From the NCBI GenBank assembly GCA_964420875.1, contig CAYQUK010000004.1:1-39857 (forward strand): a DNA stretch of 39,857 bases. The letters run 5' to 3'. The position numbers were made by a program, and so were the translations under genes. Origin of the DNA: JAUPVO01 sp964420875. GTDB lineage: Bacteria; Patescibacteriota; Minisyncoccia; Phycocordibacterales; UBA5272. The notes below the pieces were generated by a model, which did not search any database, was not told the DNA's origin, and saw only the letters and a list, made by a program, of their open reading frames with translations. Shown here in pieces: positions 28,606-35,247 of this stretch. The number at the start of each line of letters is the position of its first letter. Within the stretch, counting starts at the first letter, position 1.

Positions 28606-30522
28606 ATGAAATTCTCAAAACATTGGATACAAGAATATATAATTGAAAACCTGCCAGAGGATGCGGTTATAGAGGCTGAGCTGAATGCCAAAGCTTTTGA
28701 GGTGGAGGGGATAGAGGAGTATGTGGTAGAAGGGAAAAAATGGGATAGTATTTTTGATATTAAGGTCTTACCAAACAGGGCTCATGATGCACTCGGTCAC
28801 AAAGGTATGGCTCGTGAGATAGCGACATGTCTATCGTTAACTTTTAACCCGTACCCAACTACTTACCCAGAGATTAATTTTGATAACAGTGTGGCTAGTG
28901 TGAATGTTGATGTGGTGGACACTACCGCCTGTGACAGATTCATGGCTGTACGTATGGATGGTGTCGCTGTTGCGCCTAGTCCAGATTGGCTACGTATGAA
29001 AATAGAAAGTATAGGACAACGTAGCATTAACAACATTGTCGATATTACTAATTATGTTCAGTTCGCACTTAATAAGCCTATGCATGCGTATGACGCACGC
29101 AGTATTGATGGTGGTATAGTCGTGCGCTATGCAAATGCGGATGAGAAGCTGGAGACACTCGACGATAGAGAGTTGTCACTGGATGAGAAGACATTGGTAA
29201 TAGCTGACAACAAAAAAGCATTAGGACTAGCCGGTATCAAAGGTGGTAAATATAGTGGTATCAATCCCGACACGACGAGTATAATAATCGAGAGTGCCAA
29301 TTTTGATCCTTCTCTCATTCGCAAGACCTCACAAAAATACAATATCAAAACTGACGCCAGTAAAAGATTTGAAAATGGTATTGCTGACACATTGGTTCAT
29401 GATGGATTGATGATGACTGTGTGTGAGATACTCCGAATGTATCCTGAGGCAAAGGTTGGGCCTGTCACAGACACCAATACAAATGAGCGTGAGTTGATGC
29501 AAATAGAAATAAGCAAGGACGAGATAAACAATATATTGGGCACAGACTATAGCGTTGACCTGATCGGAGAGACATTAAAAAAACTTGGCTTTGATAACTT
29601 TGTAAATGATGCAAAATTTACTGTTCATATTCCAAGTGAGAGACTGGATATTAGAATAAAAGAGGATGTGGCAGAAGAGGTCGGCAGGGTAATAGGTTAT
29701 GACAAGCTAGTGCCGACTCTTCCAAAAATAGATAGGGTAGGAAAGATAAACAAGAGACTGTACTATCAAAACATAATCAGGAATATTTTAACTGACAAAA
29801 AGTTCTCCGAAGTCATAACATATAGCTTTACAAGGAATGGTGAGGTGGAGCTATTAAAATCAGCTAGCGATAAAAATAGATTGCGTACCAATATATCAGA
29901 AGGATTGGTAGAGGCAATGAATAAAAATATTTATAATGGCCCAATACTAAATGTACAAGATATATCTGTATTTGAATTTGGTAACTGCTTCTCATCGGAT
30001 TCTGAGTGGATGTCACTATCTATTGGTATGGATGATGGCAAGAAAAAGTCTAACTATAGCGAGCAGATGGACATGATAATATCTGAAATAAAAAAGACTA
30101 TCGGCGCAATACAAATAGAGTTTGAAAAGACCAGCACAAAGCCTCTGGTTGTTGAGATTAATTTTGACAGCTTAATAGATGGCCTGCCAGATCCAAAAGA
30201 AAATGTTTATTTAGATTGCAATACAAATAAAGAAATAAAATACAAAACTTTCAGCCAGATGCCATTCATAGTTCGTGATATTGCGTTTTGGGCTGATGCA
30301 AGTATAGATAAAAATGAGATCGAGAGGATGATAAAATCTAACGCTGGAGATCTGTGTATATCCACCAGTCTGTTTGATGAGTTCACAAAAGAAACGAGAA
30401 CTAGTTATGGTTTTAGATTGATATATCAGGACAAAGATAGGACTCTGACTGACGAAGAGGTTAACGGCTATGCAGAAAATGTTTATAATGCATTAAAAGG
30501 TAAGGGGTTTGAGATAAGATAG
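28606..30522 (+). CDS. pheT: Phenylalanyl-tRNA synthetase beta subunit (lacks EMAP-type tRNA-binding domain)
   Basis: The 638-aa protein is about 150 residues shorter than typical PheT (about 790). It opens 'MKFSKHWIQEYI' and moves directly from 'FEVEGIEEYVVEG' to 'IFDIKVLPNRAHDALGHKGMAREIA', so the B2 EMAPII/OB tRNA-binding domain normally inserted here is missing. The B1/B5 domains ('SINNIVDITNYVQFALNKPMHAYDA'; N-N-x-V-D-x-T-N-Y; the editing domain region), the catalytic-like domain and the C-terminal FDX-ACB domain ('RDIAFWADASIDKNEI', 'LFDEFTKETRTSYGFRLIYQDKDRTLTDEEV') are present. No frame disruption is seen. Second gene of pheS-pheT-murC-murD, 5 nt after pheS. Confidence 0.95.
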   Translation: MKFSKHWIQEYIIENLPEDAVIEAELNAKAFEVEGIEEYVVEGKKWDSIFDIKVLPNRAHDALGHKGMAREIATCLSLTFNPYPTTYPEINFDNSVASVNVDVVDTTACDRFMAVRMDGVAVAPSPDWLRMKIESIGQRSINNIVDITNYVQFALNKPMHAYDARSIDGGIVVRYANADEKLETLDDRELSLDEKTLVIADNKKALGLAGIKGGKYSGINPDTTSIIIESANFDPSLIRKTSQKYNIKTDASKRFENGIADTLVHDGLMMTVCEILRMYPEAKVGPVTDTNTNERELMQIEISKDEINNILGTDYSVDLIGETLKKLGFDNFVNDAKFTVHIPSERLDIRIKEDVAEEVGRVIGYDKLVPTLPKIDRVGKINKRLYYQNIIRNILTDKKFSEVITYSFTRNGEVELLKSASDKNRLRTNISEGLVEAMNKNIYNGPILNVQDISVFEFGNCFSSDSEWMSLSIGMDDGKKKSNYSEQMDMIISEIKKTIGAIQIEFEKTSTKPLVVEINFDSLIDGLPDPKENVYLDCNTNKEIKYKTFSQMPFIVRDIAFWADASIDKNEIERMIKSNAGDLCISTSLFDEFTKETRTSYGFRLIYQDKDRTLTDEEVNGYAENVYNALKGKGFEIR

Positions 30523-30529
30523 AAATACT

Positions 30530-31792
30530 ATGTCAAAACGCGTACACATGATAGGAATAGGTGGGATAGGAATGTCGGCTCTGGCTAGATATTATAAGAG
30601 TCACGGCTGGTATGTGTCAGGCTCTGACAGTGGGGAGAGCGATCTTATCAATGATCTTCGTGGTGAAGGTGTAGAAATAAAAAAATATGAAGACGGGGAG
30701 AATATTAACTCTGATATTGACCTAGTTGTGCATACCATTGCAATACAAGATTCTAATATAGAATTAGTAAAAGCAAAGTCTGAAGGCCTGCATGTTTTGA
30801 CATATCCAGAGGCGTTAGGAAAAATCAGTGAGAATAAAAAAGTCATAGCAGTGTGTGGTACACATGGCAAGACCACAACTACAGCCATGACATTTTTTGC
30901 ACTCCGTGAGGCAGGAGTGGATGCGAGCATGATAGTCGGATCACTCATTGATCACGATGGGAAGAGGACAAATTATGTTCACGGAGATAGTGAATGGATA
31001 ATTATCGAGGCCTGCGAGTATAGGAGAAGCTTTTTAAATTATAATCCAAATATTATTGTAGTGACTAATATTGATGCAGATCACTTGGATTATTATCGTG
31101 ATATAGATGATGTCAGGAGTGCTTTCCAAGAGTTTGTAAACAAACTCGGATCTGATGGGCAAGTCATAATGCATAAGGCTGGAGACTTTTTAGATTTTAA
31201 AAATAAAACTATTGTCGATGATTTAGAAATATTAAAAACTGACTTGTCTGTACCAGGTAAACACAACAGAGAGAATGCAAAGCTGGTTCTCGGTCTGGCA
31301 AAAGTGTTAGGCTTAGACCTGCAGAAGGCTAAGGTCGGACTATCCAAATTCAAAGGTACATGGCGCAGACAAGAGTATAAGGGTAAACATTTTGATATGG
31401 ATTGTTATGACGACTATGCACATCACCCGACAGAGATAGCTGCGACACTCGACGCCATAAAAGAAAAGGTTGATGGCAAAAAGAAAATCATAGCCATTTT
31501 CATGCCGCATCTATACAGCCGTACAAAGCTATTGCTCGATGACTTTGCAAAAGCCTTTACAGATGCTGATGAGGTTGTGCTGCTACCTATATACGCCGCG
31601 CGTGAGGAGATGGATGAGACTATTAGTAGCGATATATTGCAAGAAAGAATATTGGAGCTGGATGAAAACAAGATCGCATTTTCATTTGTCAGTATGTACG
31701 ATGTGGCCGAGTATCTCAAAACAAAAAATGATGAGTATGTGGTGGTGACAATGGGTGCGGGAGATATTTTCAAACTCTATGATCTCTTATAA
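30530..31792 (+). CDS. murC: UDP-N-acetylmuramate-L-alanine ligase
   Basis: MurC adds L-alanine to UDP-MurNAc, the first amino-acid step of peptidoglycan precursor synthesis. The 420-aa product has the Rossmann N-domain 'HMIGIGGIGMSALA', the ATP-binding 'GTHGKTTTTAM' (from G110), 'VTNIDADHLDYY' and the C-domain 'DDYAHHPTEI', a MurC hallmark. It is somewhat shorter than E. coli MurC (491 aa). It lies 7 nt after pheT; the murD start codon sits within its last 14 nt. Placing cell-wall ligases in the pheST operon is unusual compared with the dcw cluster of model bacteria. Confidence 0.95.
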   Translation: MSKRVHMIGIGGIGMSALARYYKSHGWYVSGSDSGESDLINDLRGEGVEIKKYEDGENINSDIDLVVHTIAIQDSNIELVKAKSEGLHVLTYPEALGKISENKKVIAVCGTHGKTTTTAMTFFALREAGVDASMIVGSLIDHDGKRTNYVHGDSEWIIIEACEYRRSFLNYNPNIIVVTNIDADHLDYYRDIDDVRSAFQEFVNKLGSDGQVIMHKAGDFLDFKNKTIVDDLEILKTDLSVPGKHNRENAKLVLGLAKVLGLDLQKAKVGLSKFKGTWRRQEYKGKHFDMDCYDDYAHHPTEIAATLDAIKEKVDGKKKIIAIFMPHLYSRTKLLLDDFAKAFTDADEVVLLPIYAAREEMDETISSDILQERILELDENKIAFSFVSMYDVAEYLKTKNDEYVVVTMGAGDIFKLYDLL

Positions 31793-33194
31793 GAAATATT
31801 TTGAAGGTAAAAAAGTAACAAAGCAAGGATTTGGAATACTCGGTAGAGGGTTTGGCGTTGTAAAGTTCCTCCTTGATGCTGGTGCCGATGTGCTGGTCAC
31901 AGATACAAAGCCTCGTGAGTATTTTCAAAAGCAAATAGATGAGATAGAGCAATACACATCAGACAACAATCTAACAAACAAAATAGAGTGGGTGCTCGGC
32001 GAGCATAGAGTGGAGGACTTTATCAATTGTGATTTTGTCATACAGGCTAGCGGTGTTCCAAAAGGAAATATTTATTTAAATCACGCAAAGCAAAATGGTA
32101 TCAATGTGTATCAAGAGGGGTCACTATTTTGTGAGATAGTACGAGATTTTAATGTGGGGTTAGAAGAGAAAGACAAAGTAAAAATAATAGGTACAACAGG
32201 GACAAGAGGTAAAACTACGACTACATTTTTGATACATCATGTTCTGTCTGACTTTTTTGGTGCTGACAAAGTTTATTTTGGTGGCAATGTGCAAGGTGTG
32301 GCAACGCTCGAGAATTTGAAAAATATCAAAGCTGGGGACTTTGTTGTGATGGAGCTGGACTCGTGGATGTTGCAAGGCTTTGCAGATATTGAGTATTCGC
32401 CAGATATTGCAGTATTTACCAATTTTATGGCGGACCATATGAATTATTACAAAAATGACATGGACGAGTATTTTGCTGACAAGGCAAATATATTTTTATA
32501 TCAAAAAGATAACGACATATTGATAACTCATGAAAATATGCGAGAGAGGATCGACGGTGTTACGAGCAAGGGTAAAAAAGTTTTTATCACACAGAGAGAG
32601 ATAGATGAGGACAAAAACAAATACGAGAGTAGCCTGGGGGGCGAGCACAATAGATATTATATTTCTATTGCAAAACACGTAGCCCAGATTTTAAATATCA
32701 GCGATGAGAGTTTTATAAAAAGTGTTGCTAGTTTTAAGGGTGTAGCAGGGAGGCAAGAGTTGGCGAGAGAGTTGGGTGGAGTCAGATACATTAATGACAC
32801 GACGGCTACAACAGGCGAGGCGAGCATGGTGGCTCTAGATACTTTTTCTGATAACAAAATAGTATTGATAACGGGAGGCAGAGACAAGGAGTTAGATATG
32901 ATCAACTATGCAAACAAAATCATAGACTTACATTCAAAAGGCATAATCAAAAAAGCCATCTTGCTCAATAACGGCACCACAACAGGGACACATAAATTGA
33001 TTGAGATTTTAAAAGAGAAAAATTTTAATGACTATGTTTTGTCTGACAATATCAACGCTGCCGTGAACTTTGCCCGTGAGTCTGCGAATGATGGGGATGT
33101 CGTATTATTCACCCCAGCCTTTGCTAGTTTTGGTATGTTTGAAAACGAGTATGACAGGGGAGACAAGTATAACGCAGCAGTAAAGAGTCTATAG
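31779..33194 (+). CDS. murD: UDP-N-acetylmuramoyl-L-alanine-D-glutamate ligase
   Basis: MurD adds D-glutamate to UDP-MurNAc-L-Ala. The 471-aa product shows the Rossmann-like start 'VTKQGFGILGRGFGVVKFLLDAGADVLVTD' (the G-x-G-x-x-G pattern and terminal V-T-D are the key points), ATP loop G141-T-R-G-K-T-T147, 'MELDSWMLQG' (in place of the usual MELSSFQL), 'VFTNFMADHMNYY', 'GRQELARELGGVRYINDTTATT' (N-D-S/T-x-A-T) and 'TGGRDKELDM'. I start it at the ATG at 31779, overlapping murC by 14 nt; an upstream frame open to 31755 is unlikely. It is convergent with ddl, with stop codons overlapping by 6 nt. Substitutions in the ELSSFQL motif make substrate preference worth checking. Confidence 0.9.
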   Translation: MISYKKYFEGKKVTKQGFGILGRGFGVVKFLLDAGADVLVTDTKPREYFQKQIDEIEQYTSDNNLTNKIEWVLGEHRVEDFINCDFVIQASGVPKGNIYLNHAKQNGINVYQEGSLFCEIVRDFNVGLEEKDKVKIIGTTGTRGKTTTTFLIHHVLSDFFGADKVYFGGNVQGVATLENLKNIKAGDFVVMELDSWMLQGFADIEYSPDIAVFTNFMADHMNYYKNDMDEYFADKANIFLYQKDNDILITHENMRERIDGVTSKGKKVFITQREIDEDKNKYESSLGGEHNRYYISIAKHVAQILNISDESFIKSVASFKGVAGRQELARELGGVRYINDTTATTGEASMVALDTFSDNKIVLITGGRDKELDMINYANKIIDLHSKGIIKKAILLNNGTTTGTHKLIEILKEKNFNDYVLSDNINAAVNFARESANDGDVVLFTPAFASFGMFENEYDRGDKYNAAVKSL

Positions 33195-34172
33195 TTCTAT
33201 AAGTTCTGATATTAGATCGGCATAATTTATACCCAAGTTCTCCATTAATTTTGGATACATAGATATATTTGTGAATCCAGGCAGGGTGTTTACCTCGTTT
33301 AAAATTATCTCCCCAGTATCTGTTAGGAAATAGTCTATGCGAGATAGCCCACTACATTCCAATATTGTAAATACTTTTTTAGATATGATTTTAAATTCTT
33401 CTATTTTCTCTGCTCCTATATTTGGTGCAGGTATGAAAGTTTTCGATCCGGTTGCATCGGTGTATTTTGCCTCGTAGTCATAGAATTCATGTGGCCCCAT
33501 TGATACCACCTCCCCAGGGTTAGATATTTTTAAATTGTTTTCTTTTCCTAGTACTGCTACTTCTATTTCTCTTCCCAGAACAGCTTTTTCAATTATTATT
33601 TTATTGTCATAATTAAATGCTTGCTGCACCGCATCTTCCAATTCATTTTCTGATTTGACCTTCACAACACCAACAGACGATCCCATATTTGCAGGCTTTA
33701 CAAAAACAGGATATTTAAAAGAGTTTTCTATTGTTACCTTGATCTCATTTTTTCTATCCGCGTATTCAAATTTTTTTACAGCTAGCCAATCAGTGACCTG
33801 TATGCCACTTTGTCTAGCAATTTGTTTTTGTATGTCTTTGTCCATACATACAGCTGAAGATAATATATTTGGGCCAACGTATTTCGTATTTAGTGTTTTC
33901 AAAAATCCTTGTATACTGCCATCCTCACAACTTGGCCCATGCATAACAGGGAATACCACATCAAAGTTTTTGAATTCACCTATGTCAAACTTTTCTAAGT
34001 TATTCAAGTTATTTATATTTTCAACTTTTTGAAATTCTCCAGCTTTGCTGATGTAGACGAGGCTGGTGTTGTACTTATTTTTATCTATTGCATTAAAAAC
34101 ATTTGTGGCAGACATTATCGACACCTCGTGTTCTGGTGATACTCCTCCAAATAAAATACAAACTTTCTTCAT
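33189..34172 (-). CDS. ddl: D-alanine-D-alanine ligase
   Basis: Ddl joins two D-alanines for the end of the stem peptide. The 327-aa ATP-grasp enzyme has 'VCILFGGVSPEHEVSIMSA' (G-G-x-S-x-E-x-x-V-S), 'FPVMHGPSCEDGSIQG' (H-G-x-x-x-E-D-G), 'FVKPANMGSSVGVVKV' (K-P-x-x-x-G-S-S-V-G) and 'RIDYFLTDTGEIILNEVNTLPGFT' (R-x-D and the metal-binding E-x-N). The frame extends to 34253, but the ATG at 34172 starts the fold properly and lies 6 nt after an extended -10 box. With murC and murD on the opposite strand it makes three peptidoglycan-precursor genes side by side. Confidence 0.95.
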   Translation of the reverse strand: MKKVCILFGGVSPEHEVSIMSATNVFNAIDKNKYNTSLVYISKAGEFQKVENINNLNNLEKFDIGEFKNFDVVFPVMHGPSCEDGSIQGFLKTLNTKYVGPNILSSAVCMDKDIQKQIARQSGIQVTDWLAVKKFEYADRKNEIKVTIENSFKYPVFVKPANMGSSVGVVKVKSENELEDAVQQAFNYDNKIIIEKAVLGREIEVAVLGKENNLKISNPGEVVSMGPHEFYDYEAKYTDATGSKTFIPAPNIGAEKIEEFKIISKKVFTILECSGLSRIDYFLTDTGEIILNEVNTLPGFTNISMYPKLMENLGINYADLISELIEL

Positions 34173-34178
34173 AACCTC

Positions 34179-34187
34179 AGTATAACA
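34179..34187 (-). promoter_or_regulatory. ddl promoter, leaderless
   Basis: TGT-TATACT on the minus strand, an extended -10 box ending 6 nt before the ddl ATG at 34172. Confidence 0.7.
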
Positions 34188-34196
34188 AAAACAAAA

Positions 34197-34223
34197 GGCG
34201 TCAGCAGAAAATCTGCCAACGCC
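34197..34223 (-). terminator. Rho-independent terminator of the PgeF-like gene
   Basis: On the minus strand GGCGTTGGCAGA and TCTGCTGACGCC pair over 12 bp (two G-U pairs) around a TTT loop, followed by TTTTGTTTTTG. The ddl promoter starts inside the downstream T-rich run. Confidence 0.85.
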
Positions 34224-34242
34224 CTTGAGGGTCAACGCTGTC

Positions 34243-35097
34243 CTAGTCGACACGCACGATGACTAGGTTTCGACCACTCTTGTCGCGAGACTGTGAGTGC
34301 CAGTCATATCTATCGCAAGTTTTGTCCGTACTGGTGCACACCTCATCGATCTTAATATTCCCGGGCAGGGTACCAAGCTTGATGAATTGGTTTTTTGCGA
34401 TCCGCTTGATATCGATCCAGCCCTTGCTGTAATCCGGGTTTTGATACGTGCCGTTGTTAATGACACAGTCAGGACCCAGGCTCAACGCGTAGTCTACAAG
34501 TTTCTTATTATTAGGCCATCTGGGATCGTTGACGTCGTGAGGGAAGTGAGGTCCGGCTGATATGGAGAGTCCGACCCAGACTTTTAGTTCTGCTGGCCAG
34601 ACGCCTTTACTCATCATGTATGACACGATGTTGTCTACAACACTAGCCCTGTCAGGGTTTGATACGTTGTAAAGACTGTTCCGGCCCGCATGCGCCACAG
34701 TTATGTGGCATATGCCACACCTGTCACGAGCCCACACAACGATCAGCGTGCAGTCAGCTGATGACATAACGAATGCCTCGCTAGACTTGAGACCGTAGAC
34801 ACCATCTGCATCGACTCCTCGGCGTAGGTTGGTGTATTCAGTGACAGGTATGAGGGTATTGAGTTCGTTTTTGTCACATACCAGCCCAGTCATACCGTCA
34901 GGAGCTGGTGCGTAGTATGTACGGATGTAAGGCACCGAGAAGAGTGCCCGCTGTACATCTGGGTGTGATTTGCGTAGGTCGGTTGTTTTGGTTGTGCCCT
35001 TCAGGGACAAGTTACATCCCTGTTTGTAACCAAAAGCGATTATGTCGATTTTGGGCCCGTCAAGAAAAATATTTGTTAGCTTGAGTGTCGGATCCAT
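34243..35097 (-). CDS. PgeF/YfiH-like protein (Cu-oxidase_4 fold), variant metal site
   Basis: A 284-aa protein of the YfiH/PgeF family (often labelled laccase-like; members include purine nucleoside phosphorylases and the peptidoglycan-editing protein PgeF). Matching elements: 'GVDADGVYG' (A-D-x), C116 in 'MSSADCTLIVVW' (T-A-D-C), H136 in 'VAHAGR' (A-x-H-A-G) and a closing 'VCTSTDKTCDRYDWHSQSRD' followed by S-G-R (usual E-C-T...F-F-S-Y-R-R...G-R). The first metal ligand, His in 'Q-V-H-G', appears to be Cys74 here ('LVCDKNEL'). Strong Shine-Dalgarno AAGGAGG 5 nt before the ATG, own terminator, and C/G-rich codons: another member of the SD-led class. Divergent from gyrB. Confidence 0.75.
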   Translation of the reverse strand: MDPTLKLTNIFLDGPKIDIIAFGYKQGCNLSLKGTTKTTDLRKSHPDVQRALFSVPYIRTYYAPAPDGMTGLVCDKNELNTLIPVTEYTNLRRGVDADGVYGLKSSEAFVMSSADCTLIVVWARDRCGICHITVAHAGRNSLYNVSNPDRASVVDNIVSYMMSKGVWPAELKVWVGLSISAGPHFPHDVNDPRWPNNKKLVDYALSLGPDCVINNGTYQNPDYSKGWIDIKRIAKNQFIKLGTLPGNIKIDEVCTSTDKTCDRYDWHSQSRDKSGRNLVIVRVD

Positions 35098-35102
35098 TCG
35101 GA

Positions 35103-35109
35103 CCTCCTT
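35103..35109 (-). promoter_or_regulatory. Shine-Dalgarno of the PgeF-like gene
   Basis: AAGGAGG on the minus strand, 5 nt before the ATG at 35097. The likely -35 TTGACA lies at 35174-35169 on the minus strand; no unambiguous -10 box is found at 17 nt from it (TATATT or TATTAG at 14 nt). Confidence 0.75.
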
Positions 35110-35167
35110 ACTGGTTATTGGTTTTGCTCGAAGGAGCAGCTGTTAACACACTAATATAATATTAACA

Positions 35168-35220
35168 AAGTGTCAAAAGCCCTCTTAATTTTACTGTGGT
35201 TTGCGCTGTATTTTGACACT
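35168..35220. repeat. Inverted repeat in the gyrB/PgeF-like intergenic region
   Basis: AGTGTCAAAA (35168-35177) and TTTTGACACT (35211-35220) are perfect 10-bp complementary arms 33 nt apart. Each contains a TTGACA, one on each strand, facing the two divergent genes. Confidence 0.55.
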
Positions 35221-35226
35221 AAAATA

Positions 35227-35235
35227 TGCTATAAT
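35227..35235 (+). promoter_or_regulatory. Extended -10 promoter of gyrB
   Basis: TGC-TATAAT, a perfect extended -10 box ending 12 nt before the ATG at 35248. A perfect TTGACA at 35213-35218 lies only 11 nt upstream, too close for the usual 16-18 nt spacing, so the extended -10 probably carries the promoter. Confidence 0.65.
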
Positions 35236-35247
35236 AACAGGAACAAT

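Noticed and set aside
1424..35235. A recurrent TTGAAA/TTGACA box 11 nt upstream of -10 boxes (1424, 35213, 18105)
   Set aside because: Only a few cases, one with a poor hexamer, and a normally spaced -35 box exists for ftsH; it may be chance in AT-rich DNA.
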